Positions 1 to 8,798 are shown, counted from the stretch's first letter. The stretch: 64,000 nt of DNA from Streptomyces sp. NBC_00513 (GCF_041431415.1 NZ_CP107845.1:4154001-4218000), one strand, 5' to 3'. The notes: generated by a model from the sequence alone, not told the origin. Numbers and translations: made by a program.

Positions 1-423
1 CGCGGGCTGGCCCGGCAGCTCCTCGGCTTCTGCGCCGTCGGGCTGCTGAGCACGCTGCTCTACCTGCTGCTTTACTCCGCCTTCCGGTCCTCGGTCGGGC
101 CGCAGGCCGCCAACGCCGCCGCGCTGCTGCTGTCGGCCGTGGCCAACACCGCCGCGAACCGCCGGCTCACCTTCGGCGTGCGCGGCCGCGCCCGGGCCGT
201 GCGCCACCAGGCCCAGGGCCTGGTCGTGTTCGGTATCGGCCTGGCGCTGACCAGCGGCTCCCTGGCGGCGCTCGGCGCGGCCACCACCGCGCCGGCCCAC
301 GCCACCGAACTCGCCGTCCTGATCACGGCCAACCTCGCCGCCACCGTGCTGCGCTTCCTGCTCTTCCGCGCCTGGGTCTTCCCCGAGCGGCGCGGCACTC
401 CCGCGAAGGACGACCACCGATGA
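1..423 (+). CDS. GtrA-family membrane protein, C-terminal part (5' end outside window)
   Basis: The reading frame is open from the first base of the window and ends at TGA. The visible 140 residues hold four hydrophobic segments in the pattern of a GtrA domain: a first helix after RQLLGF, a second ending in the NTAANRRLTF turn, a third, and a fourth ending in the FRAWVFP motif. GtrA proteins are polyprenyl-phosphate-sugar translocases or anchors used in cell-surface glycosylation. In Streptomyces this domain is often fused behind a GT2 dolichol-phosphate-mannose synthase-like domain, so the missing N-terminus may be a glycosyltransferase. The stop overlaps the next start as ATGA, so it is probably translationally coupled to the following GT39 gene. 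Confidence 0.8.
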   Translation, partial: RGLARQLLGFCAVGLLSTLLYLLLYSAFRSSVGPQAANAAALLLSAVANTAANRRLTFGVRGRARAVRHQAQGLVVFGIGLALTSGSLAALGAATTAPAHATELAVLITANLAATVLRFLLFRAWVFPERRGTPAKDDHR

Positions 424-2654
424 CCACGGCAGCAGTCCCCCTCTTCCCGTCCTCCCCACCCGCCGCGGTCGACGCCGCGATCGGCAGGCCCCGCTGGGAA
501 CGTCCCGCGTACGTCGCCCTGCTGCTCGCCACCGGCCTGCTGCTGGTGTGGAACCTGGGCGCCTCCGGCTACGCGAACTCCTTCTACTCCGCCGCCGTCC
601 AGGCGGGCTCGGAGAGCTGGAAGGCCTTCTTCTTCGGGTCCTCGGACGCCGGGAACTCCATCACCGTCGACAAGCCCCCGGCCGCCCTGTGGCCGATGGC
701 GCTGTCCGTCCGGCTGTTCGGGCTCGGGGCCTGGCAGATCCTCGTTCCCCAGGCCCTGATGGGTGTCGGCACCACCGCCGTCCTGTACGCCTCCGTGCGC
801 CGCCAGTTCGGGCCCGCGGCGGCCCTGATCGGCGGGGCCGCGTTCGCGTTGACCCCGGTCGCCGCGCTGATGTTCCGCTTCAACAACCCGGACGCGCTGT
901 TGACCCTGCTCCTGACGGTCACGGTGCACTGCGTCCTGCGGGCCCTCGACGGGGCGCACACCAAGTGGCTCGTCTGGGCGGGTGTCGCGGTCGGGTTCGC
1001 GTTCCTGACGAAGACCCTCCAGGCCTTCGTGATCCTGCCGCCGCTCGCCCTGCTGTACGCGGTCTGCGCGCCGACCGGGCTGCGCAGGCGGCTCGGACAA
1101 CTGCTGCTCTCCGGGCTGGCGATGGTGGTGGCCGGCGGCTGGTGGGTGGCCATCGTCGAGCTGTGGCCGGCGGCCTCCCGCCCGTACATCGGCGGCTCGC
1201 AGAACAACTCCTTCCTGGAACTGACCCTGGGCTACAACGGCCTCGGCCGGATCAACGGCAACGAGACCGGCAGCGTCGGCGGGGGCGGGCGCCCCGGCGG
1301 GGGCGGCGGTGGCGGTGGCGGCGGCTGGGGTGAGACCGGTATCGACCGGCTCTTCTCCGGCAACATCGGCGGGCAGATCTCCTGGCTGCTGCCGGCGGCC
1401 CTGGTGCTGCTCGTGGCGGGACTGGTGATCACCTGGCGGGCCCGCCGGGCCACCGACTCGCTGGAGGGCATGGCCCGCGCGGCCTTCCTGGCCTGGGGCG
1501 GATCGCTGCTGATCACCGCGGTGGTCTTCAGCTACATGCAGGGCATCTTCCACGAGTACTACACCGTCGCCCTGGCCCCCTTCGTGGCCGCGCTGGTCGG
1601 CATGGGCGTGGCCGTCCTGTGGGAGGAACGGGGCAGCCGCGCGGCCTCCCTCACCCTCGCCGGGACCCTCGCGCTCACCGCGTGGTGGGCCTTCGTCCTG
1701 CTGGGCCGAGCGGAGGGGTACCTGCCCTGGCTGCGCTGGACGGTACTGGTCGCCGGCCTCGGAGCGGCGGTGCTCCTGCCGTTCGCGGCGCGGCTGGGCC
1801 GCCCGGTCCTGCTCGCGGTGGCCGGGGTGGGCCTCGCGGCCGCGCTGGCCGGGCCCCTCGCGTACTGCCTGACGACGGTGAACACCCCGCACACGGGCTC
1901 GATCGTCACCGCCGGTCCGGCCGTCGCGGGCGGGCGGGGGCCGGGCGGAGGTCCGGGCATGCGGGCCTTCTACGGCCCGGGCGGCGGCGCGTTCCCCCAG
2001 GGCGGCGGCCAGGGCGGGGCTCCCCAGGGCGGGTTCCCGGGCGGTACCCAGGGCGGTCCCGGCCGGACCATGCCCGGCGGCGGCCAGGCCCCCGGCGGCC
2101 AGGGAGGTCCCGGTGGTCAGGCTGGCCCCGGGGGACAGGCTCCCGGAGGCGGCGAGCGGCTCGGGAACCGCCCGGGCGGCGGCGGACCCGGCGGCGCCGG
2201 CGGACTGCTCAACGGGACCCGGGCGAGCGCCGAGGCGACGGCCGCCCTGCGCGCCGACGCCTCGCGGTACACCTGGGCGGCGGCCGCCATCGGCTCGCAG
2301 AACGCGGCGAGCTACCAGCTCGCCTCGGGCATGCCCGTGATGCCGATCGGCGGCTTCAACGGGAGCGACCCCTCCCCGACGCTGGAGCGGTTCAAGGCGT
2401 ACGTGAAGGCCGGGAAGATCCACTGGTTCATCGGCCAGGGCGGCACCGACCAGGGCAGCACCGGCCAGGGCGGCGCCGAGGACGGCGGCACGGGCCAGGA
2501 GCGGGGCACGACCCGGATGGGCGGCGGTCCCGGCGGTGGTGCGAGCAGCGCCATCGAGACCTGGGTGAAGGCCAACTTCAAGGCCGAGACGGTCGGCGGC
2601 GCCACCTTCTACGACCTGACCGCCCCCGCCTCCGGAGCCACCGGCACCTCCTGA
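420..2654 (+). CDS. GT39-family (ArnT/PMT-like) membrane glycosyltransferase
   Basis: This 744-residue multi-spanning protein has the signature of the YkcA/YkcB-type PMT-like branch: NSFYSAAV followed by SWKAFFF and the VDKPP motif near residue 84, in the first extracytoplasmic loop. Such enzymes transfer a sugar from a polyprenyl-phosphate donor on the outer face of the membrane. About ten further hydrophobic helices follow, up to about residue 490. Two extracytoplasmic Gly-rich stretches are striking: a polyglycine run near residues 283-301, and a long G/P/Q-rich segment at roughly 500-600 before the soluble C-terminal domain. The ATGA overlap with the upstream GtrA-domain gene suggests one transports or makes the lipid-linked sugar that the other uses. 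The acceptor is unknown. Confidence 0.85.
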   Translation: MTTAAVPLFPSSPPAAVDAAIGRPRWERPAYVALLLATGLLLVWNLGASGYANSFYSAAVQAGSESWKAFFFGSSDAGNSITVDKPPAALWPMALSVRLFGLGAWQILVPQALMGVGTTAVLYASVRRQFGPAAALIGGAAFALTPVAALMFRFNNPDALLTLLLTVTVHCVLRALDGAHTKWLVWAGVAVGFAFLTKTLQAFVILPPLALLYAVCAPTGLRRRLGQLLLSGLAMVVAGGWWVAIVELWPAASRPYIGGSQNNSFLELTLGYNGLGRINGNETGSVGGGGRPGGGGGGGGGGWGETGIDRLFSGNIGGQISWLLPAALVLLVAGLVITWRARRATDSLEGMARAAFLAWGGSLLITAVVFSYMQGIFHEYYTVALAPFVAALVGMGVAVLWEERGSRAASLTLAGTLALTAWWAFVLLGRAEGYLPWLRWTVLVAGLGAAVLLPFAARLGRPVLLAVAGVGLAAALAGPLAYCLTTVNTPHTGSIVTAGPAVAGGRGPGGGPGMRAFYGPGGGAFPQGGGQGGAPQGGFPGGTQGGPGRTMPGGGQAPGGQGGPGGQAGPGGQAPGGGERLGNRPGGGGPGGAGGLLNGTRASAEATAALRADASRYTWAAAAIGSQNAASYQLASGMPVMPIGGFNGSDPSPTLERFKAYVKAGKIHWFIGQGGTDQGSTGQGGAEDGGTGQERGTTRMGGGPGGGASSAIETWVKANFKAETVGGATFYDLTAPASGATGTS

Positions 2655-2696
2655 TCCGGACCACCGCGGGGACGACCGCGGACCGACCCCGGAACG

Positions 2697-2738
2697 CGCG
2701 GAGCTCCGGCCGGGCAACAGCCCTGCCGGAGCTCCGCG
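2697..2738. terminator. Bidirectional terminator-like hairpin between convergent genes
   Basis: A perfect 14-bp inverted repeat (CGCGGAGCTCCGGC and its complement) encloses a 14-nt loop. It sits between the end of the GT39 gene and the convergent end of the MFS gene. There is no T tract, which is common for Streptomyces terminators. Confidence 0.7.
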
Positions 2739-2758
2739 TACGTGGGGGACCGGGCGGG

Positions 2759-4393
2759 TCAGGCCTTGAGCGACGTGGTCGCCGGGGCCTGCGGGGCGCT
2801 CTCGGCCATGGGCGCGTGGGCGGCCGGCTTCGACTTCAGGGCGACCTCCTTGATGAACAGCACCAGGAGCAGGGAGAGCAGGGCGAACGGTGCGGCGTAC
2901 AGGAAGACGTCGCCGACGCCGTGCCCGTAGGCGGACTCGATCACCGTACGGAACGGCGCGGGCAGCTTGTCGAGGTCGGGGATCCCCCCGCCGGCGGTGC
3001 CCCCGTGGCCCATCGCGGCGGCCTTCGGCCCGAGGGCGGTCAGCTCGTCCTGGACGTAGTGGGTGACCCGGTTGGCCATCACCGCGCCGAGTGCCGAGAC
3101 GCCCACGGCGCCGCCGAGCGAGCGGAAGAAGGTGACGACGGAGCTGGCGGAGCCCAGGTCCTCGGGGGCCACCTGGTTCTGGGTGGCGAGGACGAGGTTC
3201 TGCATCATCATGCCGAGACCGAGTCCGGTCAGCGCCATGTAGATCGCGATGTGCCAGTACGGGGTGTCGTACCGCAGGGTGCCCAGCAGTCCGAGTCCGG
3301 CGGTCAGCAGCGCGCCGCCGGCGACGAGCCAGGCCTTCCACTTGCCGGTCCTGGTGATCACCGCACCGGAAAGAGTGGAGGAGACGAAGAGCCCGCCGAT
3401 CATCGGAATCGTGAGGATTCCGGACATCGTGGGGGACTCGCCGCGGGCCAACTGGAAGAACTGGCTGAAAAAGACCGTGCCCGAGAACATCGCGATGCCG
3501 ACGAACAGGGAGGCCGCCGAGGCCAGGGTGATGGTCTTGTTGCGGAACAGCCGCAGCGGGATGATCGGGTCGCTCGCGCGGGACTCGACGAGGACGAAGA
3601 GCAGGCCGAGCGCGACCGATCCGGCGGTCATCGCCAGGCTGGTCCAGGAGATCCAGTCGTACGAGTCGCCGGCCTGGGTGACCCAGATCAGGAGCAGCGA
3701 CACGGCGCCGCTGATCAGGAGGGCGCCCAGCCAGTCCACCTTGACGTCACGCCGGACCACCGGGAGCTTCAGCGTCTTCTGGAGCACGATCAGCGCGATG
3801 ATCGCGAAGGGCACGCCGACGTAGAAGCACCAGCGCCAGCCGAGCCAGTCGGTGTCGGTGATGACGCCGCCGAGGAGCGGCCCGCCGACGGTGGCGACGG
3901 CGAACACCGCACCGAGGTAGCCGCTGTAACGGCCGCGCTCGCGCGGGGAGATCATCGCGGCCATCACGATCTGCGCGAGGGCGGACAGGCCGCCGACGCC
4001 GATGCCCTGGACCACGCGGCACGCGATGAGCATGCCGGTGTTCTGGGACAGGCCCGCGACCACGGAACCGAGGACGTAGATCACCAGGGACATCTGGACC
4101 AGCAGCTTCTTGCTGAAGAGGTCGGACAGCTTGCCCCAGAGCGGGGTCGCGGCCGTCATCGACAGCAGGGCGGCGGTGACGACCCAGGTGTAGGAGGACT
4201 GGGTGCCGCCGAGGTCGCTGATGATCTCGGGAAGGGCGTTGGAGACGATCGTGGACGACAGGATCGCCACGAACATGCCGAGCATCAGCCCGGACAGGGC
4301 CTTCATGATCTGCGGGTGCGTCATGGGCGTGCCGTCGGACGTGGTCTCCGGCCGGCCGCTTTCCCGCACACCGTCGGGTGTGGTCGTTGCCAT
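2759..4393 (-). CDS. DHA2-family (EmrB/QacA) MFS drug efflux transporter
   Basis: The 544-residue protein has 14 predicted hydrophobic segments, the length expected for the 14-TMS DHA2 drug:proton antiporters. The motif-A-type loop LWGKLSDLFSKK follows TM2, and the motif-C-type helix GPLLGGVITD lies in TM5. It starts at ATG behind GAGGAAACGC. The MarR gene lies only 15 bp upstream on the same strand, so the two almost certainly form one transcript, and MarR probably represses it until a toxic ligand arrives. The substrate cannot be inferred. The C-terminus has a short Lys/Ala tail. Confidence 0.93.
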   Translation of the reverse strand: MATTTPDGVRESGRPETTSDGTPMTHPQIMKALSGLMLGMFVAILSSTIVSNALPEIISDLGGTQSSYTWVVTAALLSMTAATPLWGKLSDLFSKKLLVQMSLVIYVLGSVVAGLSQNTGMLIACRVVQGIGVGGLSALAQIVMAAMISPRERGRYSGYLGAVFAVATVGGPLLGGVITDTDWLGWRWCFYVGVPFAIIALIVLQKTLKLPVVRRDVKVDWLGALLISGAVSLLLIWVTQAGDSYDWISWTSLAMTAGSVALGLLFVLVESRASDPIIPLRLFRNKTITLASAASLFVGIAMFSGTVFFSQFFQLARGESPTMSGILTIPMIGGLFVSSTLSGAVITRTGKWKAWLVAGGALLTAGLGLLGTLRYDTPYWHIAIYMALTGLGLGMMMQNLVLATQNQVAPEDLGSASSVVTFFRSLGGAVGVSALGAVMANRVTHYVQDELTALGPKAAAMGHGGTAGGGIPDLDKLPAPFRTVIESAYGHGVGDVFLYAAPFALLSLLLVLFIKEVALKSKPAAHAPMAESAPQAPATTSLKA

Positions 4394-4408
4394 GCGTTTC
4401 CTCGGGTT

Positions 4409-4909
4409 CTAGAAGCTCGATCGGAGTCGGGCCAGCAGGGTGTTGAGTGCGTCGACGTCCTCGGCGGACCAGTCGGCCAGGGCGCGTTCCAGCGCCCGCG
4501 TGTACCGGGTCCCGAGGTCGGTCAGGAGTGCGCGGCCGGTCGGGGTGAGCCGCAGGATCCGGCAGCGGCCGTCGACGGGGTCGGTCTCGCGCTCGATCCA
4601 GCCGCGTTCGGCGACGTGGGTCACGTGCCGGCTGGTCACCGAGATGTCGATGGCCATGAGTTCGGCGAGCCGGCCGAGCCGCATCTCGCCGTGCCGGTCG
4701 AGCACGGTGAGCACGGCGGCCGAGCCGGGCGGGCAGTGCGGGGGCAGGGTGCGGGCGAGGTCGCGCTTGACCGCGCCGATGCCGGTGAGTTGGCGGGCCA
4801 GCTCCTCGTACGCGGGAGCGGTCGTCGGGCTCGTCGTCGGCCCCGTCGTCGGACCCGTCTCCCCCGGACCGGCCGTCGTCGCGGTTGTGGACGTGGTCGA
4901 AGTCGTCAC
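4409..4909 (-). CDS. MarR-family transcriptional regulator
   Basis: The 166-residue protein has a winged HTH with the MarR pattern (LGRLAELMAIDISVTSRHVTHVAERGWIERETDPVDGR, seen as helix-helix-wing) at about residues 75-125. I chose the GTG start preceded by a GGGGGG tract. The frame is open further upstream to a TTG, but that extension would be encoded by the palindromic operator. The first 35 residues are Thr/Gly/Pro-rich and look disordered. It lies directly upstream of the MFS pump in an operon-like arrangement and very probably autoregulates through the GTTGC-N5-GCAAC sites just upstream. Confidence 0.88.
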   Translation of the reverse strand: MTTSTTSTTATTAGPGETGPTTGPTTSPTTAPAYEELARQLTGIGAVKRDLARTLPPHCPPGSAAVLTVLDRHGEMRLGRLAELMAIDISVTSRHVTHVAERGWIERETDPVDGRCRILRLTPTGRALLTDLGTRYTRALERALADWSAEDVDALNTLLARLRSSF

Positions 4910-4926
4910 CGGGCACCCCCCATCTT

Positions 4927-4970
4927 GTTGCTTTGGGCAACCATAGAAGCGGATGGTTGCTACAGGCAAA
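4927..4970. promoter_or_regulatory. Probable MarR operator (two GTTGC-N5-GCAA palindromes)
   Basis: Two similar hyphenated palindromes are visible: GTTGC-TTTGG-GCAAC at 4927-4941 and GTTGC-TACAG-GCAAA at 4956-4970, with centres 29 bp apart. They lie just upstream of the chosen MarR start, in the region that must carry the promoter of the marR-MFS operon. Their 15-bp size suits a MarR dimer. The assignment is inferred from position and symmetry. Confidence 0.6.
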
Positions 4971-5026
4971 TGAATTCGGGGGGTGGGGCGGTAAAGGAAA
5001 GGGAAAACCCGCTAGGGTCCTGACCC

Positions 5027-5257
5027 ATGGCTGAGAACCACAACTCACAGGTCCCCGAGGGCAACCACGACCCCGCGGGCAGCACGCAGATGTTCCGGGC
5101 GTTCGTGGAGGAAGCCGCCCCGGCCCGCCAGGCCGGGCCCGGTGCGCGACAGCAGCGGCGGGCCGAGCGTCAGGCCGGTTCGAAGACGGGCACCTGGATC
5201 GCCCTCGGGGCGGCTCTGATCCTGGTCCTCGCGGTGGTCCTCTGGGTCGTCCTGTAG
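5027..5257 (+). CDS. Small single-pass membrane protein, unknown function
   Basis: This 76-residue protein has a hydrophilic N-terminal half rich in Ala, Gln and Arg (about residues 1-52), then a single C-terminal hydrophobic helix (WIALGAALILVLAVVLWVVL) that ends at the stop. It is a tail-anchored topology. The start is ATG with only a weak ribosome-binding site. It is divergent from the MarR operon and shares its intergenic region. I recognise no functional domain. Confidence 0.7.
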   Translation: MAENHNSQVPEGNHDPAGSTQMFRAFVEEAAPARQAGPGARQQRRAERQAGSKTGTWIALGAALILVLAVVLWVVL

Positions 5258-5314
5258 AGACCGAGCGACCAGGCGACGACGTGACGGCGTGACGGCGCGA
5301 CGACGTGACGCGGA

Positions 5315-5331
5315 GGCCGGCCCCGCCGGCC
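5315..5331. terminator. Terminator-like GC hairpin
   Basis: A perfect GGCCGGC-CCC-GCCGGCC stem lies between the convergent ends of the small membrane protein gene and the lipoprotein gene. The preceding 35 bp consist of irregular repeats of the unit CGTGACGG. Confidence 0.45.
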
Positions 5332-5362
5332 CTGCGGATCCGTCCCGTCCTGTCCCCTTCGT

Positions 5363-6199
5363 TCAGTTCCAGGTGGCGGTGACGTTCCGGGTGTCCACGT
5401 GCATGCCCAGGGGGACGCGCCAGGATTCGACGCAGACCGTGTAGGTCCGCGTCTTCGTCGTGCCGCCCGCGATCGGGGTGGGCAGGGGCTGCGTCGTCGT
5501 GCGGGTGGCCCAGTCGACGCCGAGGGCGCCGATGATGTGCGTCGCGAAGGTGATCGTGCCGGAGCGGGCCGCCGTGGTGCCGGTGTTGGTGAAGCTCACC
5601 GTGACGTTCTCGCACCACCGGTCCGCCGCGCCCGACCGGGTCGGGGCGCCGAGGGTCAGTCGCGCCGGCGTGGCCGGTGCCGGTGTCGGGGTCGGTGTGG
5701 TGCCCGGCGGGCTCGTCGGCGGCCTGGGCGTACCGGAGCCGCCCGAGCCGGCACCGCCGGTGCTTCCCGAGCCGCCCGTGCTTACCGAGCCGCCGGCGCC
5801 GCCCGTACTCGACCCGCCCGTACCTCCCGTCGTGCCCGCGGGCGCGCCCGGGAGCCCGGGCTCCGCGCCCGTGCCCGTGTTCGGAGCCGGTACGGAGCCG
5901 CCGCCCGGCGGGGGCGTCGGTCCGTTCCCGCCGTCGCCCGAGGTCTGCGGTGCGGGCGAGCCGGCCGGCGTACCGGTGGAGGCGGAGGCGGTGCCCGACG
6001 TCGGCGGGGCGCCGAGTCGCTGGAGCTCCACCTGTCCCCGGGGCGGTACGTTCTCCCCCGCGCCCCGCTCCGGACCGGGCGCGGCGGCGCCCACGGCCAC
6101 GTAGCCGTCGCGCGTCGCGCCGCCGCAGCCGGTGAGGGCCGCGGCGGCGGTCGAGCAGCAGAGGGTGAGGGCCAGCGCCGCGCGTGATCCCGTTCGCAT
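5363..6199 (-). CDS. Secreted lipoprotein with long Gly/Ser/Thr/Pro-rich linker
   Basis: The 278-residue protein starts with a basic n-region and hydrophobic core ending in the lipobox LTGC (Cys25), so it should be lipidated and surface-anchored. Residues 80-185 or so form a low-complexity G/S/T/P linker of a cell-wall-spanning type. The C-terminal 95 residues form a compact domain with two cysteines (WCENVTVSF and YTVCVESW) and a beta-rich, CARDB or immunoglobulin-like look. The segment SFTNTGTTAARSGTITF resembles an interaction or adhesion domain. It lies downstream of sigN on the same strand but is separated from it by about 60 bp. No enzymatic motif is visible. Confidence 0.75.
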   Translation of the reverse strand: MRTGSRAALALTLCCSTAAAALTGCGGATRDGYVAVGAAAPGPERGAGENVPPRGQVELQRLGAPPTSGTASASTGTPAGSPAPQTSGDGGNGPTPPPGGGSVPAPNTGTGAEPGLPGAPAGTTGGTGGSSTGGAGGSVSTGGSGSTGGAGSGGSGTPRPPTSPPGTTPTPTPAPATPARLTLGAPTRSGAADRWCENVTVSFTNTGTTAARSGTITFATHIIGALGVDWATRTTTQPLPTPIAGGTTKTRTYTVCVESWRVPLGMHVDTRNVTATWN

Positions 6200-6256
6200 C
6201 GCGTCAGTTTTCCTGACGCATCGTCAATTGGGAACGGTGCGGAGCCGGTTGATTCC

Positions 6257-7096
6257 CTACTCGCCGATCAGGCCCACGCGCAGTTGCGCGAGCGTGCGGG
6301 TCAGCAGTCGGGAGACGTGCATCTGGGAGATGCCGACCTCCTCGCCGATCTGCGACTGGGTCATGTTGGCGAAGAACCGCAGCATGATGATCTGCCGTTC
6401 CCGGGGCGGGAGTTTGGCCAGCAGCGGCTTGAGGGACTCGCGGTACTCGACGCCTTCGAGTGCCGTGTCCTCGTAGCCGAGCCGGTCCGCGAGCGAGCCT
6501 TCGCCGCCCTCGTCCTCGGGGGAGGGCGAGTCGAGCGAGGAGGCGGTGTAGGCGTTGCCGACGGCCAGGCCGTCGACGACGTCCTCCTCCGAGACGCCGA
6601 GCACGGCGGCCAGTTCCGGCACGGTCGGGGACCGGTCCAGCTTCTGGGCGAGCTCGTCACTGGCCTTGGTGAGGGCCAGTCGCAGCTCCTGGAGCCGGCG
6701 CGGGACGCGCACCGACCAGGAGGTGTCCCGGAAGAACCGCTTGATCTCGCCCACCACGGTCGGCATCGCGAACGTGGGGAACTCGACCCCGCGTTCGCAG
6801 TCGAACCGGTCGATCGCCTTGATCAGGCCGATCGTGCCGACCTGGACGATGTCCTCCATGGGCTCGTTGCGGCTGCGGAAGCGGGCCGCGGCGTAACGCA
6901 CGAGGGGCAGGTTCAGTTCGATCAGGGTGTCGCGTACGTACACTCGTTCGGGGCTGTCCGCGTCCAGGGTTGCGAGGCGCTGGAAGAGGGAGCGGGAGAG
7001 GGTGCGGGTGTCGATGGCTTCCGAGCGGTTGGACACTGCCGGCACCGCACGCTTGACGAGCGTGAGTACCTGTGAGCTGCCCTGGTCTACGGACAT
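6257..7096 (-). CDS. sigN: RNA polymerase sigma factor of the SigB/SigF family, SigN-like
   Basis: This 279-residue alternative sigma factor has all regions in order: 2.1-2.4 ([47 protein letters not shown]), region 3, and region 4 with the helix-turn-helix [20 protein letters not shown]. The ATG start is preceded by AAGGGGG at good spacing; an upstream open extension lacks a ribosome-binding site. It sits directly downstream of a second, SigF-type sigma gene, matching the sigF-sigN neighbourhood known in S. coelicolor, and its sequence fits SigN better than SigF. Group 3 sigma factors of this type act in stress and sporulation and are held by anti-sigma factors elsewhere in the genome. Confidence 0.85.
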   Translation of the reverse strand: MSVDQGSSQVLTLVKRAVPAVSNRSEAIDTRTLSRSLFQRLATLDADSPERVYVRDTLIELNLPLVRYAAARFRSRNEPMEDIVQVGTIGLIKAIDRFDCERGVEFPTFAMPTVVGEIKRFFRDTSWSVRVPRRLQELRLALTKASDELAQKLDRSPTVPELAAVLGVSEEDVVDGLAVGNAYTASSLDSPSPEDEGGEGSLADRLGYEDTALEGVEYRESLKPLLAKLPPRERQIIMLRFFANMTQSQIGEEVGISQMHVSRLLTRTLAQLRVGLIGE

Positions 7097-7319
7097 GCCA
7101 CCCCCTTGAGGTCGCGGACGGTCGCGTCTTCTGCGCGCCCGTCGGAGGAACGCAGCCTCCACCTGAATACCGGAGGCGGGGCTGCGGCAAACGCGGTTCC
7201 AGCAGAATGTCACATGTCGGCAACACGCTGTAGCGCCATGTCGACATGTATCTCCAGCGACAGAGCGGAATGAGCCCGGTCTGTCGGGAAACGCGTCGGG
7301 GAAGCTCCACCCGATCCGG

Positions 7320-8435
7320 TTACGCCTCGATCCTGTTTGCGGATCGCAAGCGGGCGAAGCTCCTGGCGAGGAGTCGCGACACGTGCATCTGGGATACGCC
7401 CAGCTCAGCGCTGATCTGCGATTGCGTCAGGTTGTTGTAGTACCGCAGGAGCAGGATCCGCTGTTCACGCTCGGGCAGTTGTACGAGCAGATGCCGTACG
7501 AGGTCGCGGTGTTCGACGCCGGCCAGTTCCGGGTCCTCGTAGCCGAGGCGGTCGAGCAGCCCGGGCATGCCGTCGCCCTCCTGCGCGGCCTCCAGCGATG
7601 TTGCGTGGTAGCTCCGGCCGGCCTCGATGCAGGACAGCACCTCGTCCTCGGAGATGCGCAGTCGTTCGGCGATCTCGGGGGTGGTGGGGGTGCGGCCGTG
7701 CTGGGTGGTCAGGTCCTCGGTGGCGGCGTTGACCTGGACCCACAACTCGTGGAGGCGGCGCGGGACGTGGACGGTGCGGACGTTGTCCCGGAAGTACCGC
7801 TTGATCTCGCCCACGACGGTCGGCATCGCGAAGGTCGGGAACTGGACCCCGCGTTCGGGGTCGAAGCGGTCGATCGCGTTGATGAGGCCGATCGTGCCGA
7901 CCTGGACCACGTCCTCCATCGGCTCGTTGCGGCTGCGGAAGCGGGCCGCCGCGTACCGGACGAGCGGCAGGTTGGCCTCGATGAGGGCGCCGCGCACCCG
8001 GTCGTGCTCGCGGGTGCCGGGCTGGAGCGCCTTCAGTTGCCCGAAGAGGACCTGGGTGAGCGCCCGGGTGTCGGCGCCCCTGCTCTGCGGCCTCGGGGCG
8101 ACGGGCGGCTCCTGCGGGGCCTCCTGGGGCGGTGCTGCGGGGGATTGGGCGGTCTCGCCGGTCGTGGGCGCCTGCGTCGGTGAGGGGGTGGACGGTTCCC
8201 GGGAGGGCCCCGCCGGGGACTCCTGCCGGGGCGACTCCTGTTGCGGGGGCACCTGGGCGTCCTGGTGGGGCGGGGTGGCGGCCTGCGGGCCGGGGGCACC
8301 GTGCGGGGCGGGAGAGCCGGGGGTGTCCCGCGCGCCGGGGGCGGCGTGCGGGCCGGGGAGGCCCTGCGTGTGCTGTGGCTCCTGGGGGTCCTGCTGGGGT
8401 GGCACCTGAGGCGCAGTACTGGCCGGCACGGTCAC
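7320..8435 (-). CDS. sigF: Sporulation sigma factor SigF with long Pro/Gln-rich N-terminus
   Basis: The 371-residue product contains a complete sigma core from about residue 119 ([17 protein letters not shown]) to the end, with region 2 ([19 protein letters not shown]) and region 4 HTH ([20 protein letters not shown]). The GTG start follows GAAGGGG. The first 118 residues are an unusual P/Q/A/E/S-rich, probably disordered extension; S. coelicolor SigF, as I recall it, is nearer 287 residues. SigF acts late in spore maturation in Streptomyces and is developmentally transcribed. SigN follows 223 bp downstream, far enough for its own promoter. Confidence 0.88.
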   Translation of the reverse strand: MTVPASTAPQVPPQQDPQEPQHTQGLPGPHAAPGARDTPGSPAPHGAPGPQAATPPHQDAQVPPQQESPRQESPAGPSREPSTPSPTQAPTTGETAQSPAAPPQEAPQEPPVAPRPQSRGADTRALTQVLFGQLKALQPGTREHDRVRGALIEANLPLVRYAAARFRSRNEPMEDVVQVGTIGLINAIDRFDPERGVQFPTFAMPTVVGEIKRYFRDNVRTVHVPRRLHELWVQVNAATEDLTTQHGRTPTTPEIAERLRISEDEVLSCIEAGRSYHATSLEAAQEGDGMPGLLDRLGYEDPELAGVEHRDLVRHLLVQLPEREQRILLLRYYNNLTQSQISAELGVSQMHVSRLLARSFARLRSANRIEA

Positions 8436-8533
8436 GCCACCCCTTCAGTCAACTATCCGTCAAAAGCGGTCATAGCATCACAAGAGATGTGCACTATGCG
8501 CAAGCACCGCATATCTCCGTGTTGAGGGTAAAT

Positions 8534-8549
8534 TGCCCATATACGGGCA
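8534..8549. promoter_or_regulatory. Palindrome in the sigF upstream region
   Basis: TGCCC-ATATAC-GGGCA is a 16-bp hyphenated palindrome about 100 bp upstream of the sigF start. The 8436-8578 stretch is clearly less GC-rich than its surroundings and must carry the sigF promoter. I do not see a textbook WhiG-type promoter in it. Confidence 0.3.
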
Positions 8550-8578
8550 TTCAGTTCGAACATGGATAACGCAAAAGA

Positions 8579-8602
8579 CCCCCCACCCGTCGGAGTGGGG
8601 GG
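8579..8602 (-). terminator. Intrinsic terminator of the small membrane protein gene
   Basis: The stem CCCCCCAC / GTGGGGGG (8 bp, 8-nt loop) is followed on the minus strand by a short T run (TCTTTTGC). It terminates the 8637-8798 gene and insulates the sigF upstream region. Confidence 0.75.
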
Positions 8603-8636
8603 CCGGTTTGTCCGGAAGCCGCTTCAGCGTACGGGT

Positions 8637-8798
8637 TCAGGTCACCAGTTCGGTCATGAACTCGCCGATCCCGTGGGCGGCGTCCGAGATTCCCTGGAAG
8701 CCTATTTGGACCATATCGGCGGCTTTGATCGGCTGGGTGATGATCACGAAGAGTACGAAGACGGCGAGCGCGCCCGTGATGATCTTCTTGGTGTCCAC
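8637..8798 (-). CDS. Small conserved-looking membrane protein, unknown function
   Basis: Using the GTG start (VDTKKIITGAL), the product is 53 residues: a basic N-terminus, one hydrophobic helix (ALAVFVLFVIITQPI) and a short amphipathic C-terminal half. GGGGAGG lies about 12 nt upstream of this GTG. The gene is followed immediately by a good intrinsic terminator, which supports it being real. I recognise no function. Confidence 0.6.
   Translation of the reverse strand: MDTKKIITGALAVFVLFVIITQPIKAADMVQIGFQGISDAAHGIGEFMTELVT

Noticed and set aside
1619..5023. Long plus-strand frame across the GT39 gene, MFS and MarR
   Set aside because: It crosses three well-supported genes out of frame and has no domain or start signal of its own.
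5275..5310. Tandem repeat of CGTGACGG-like units as a regulatory array
   Set aside because: The units are irregular and lie between convergent gene ends, so they are more likely simple GC-rich repeat drift.
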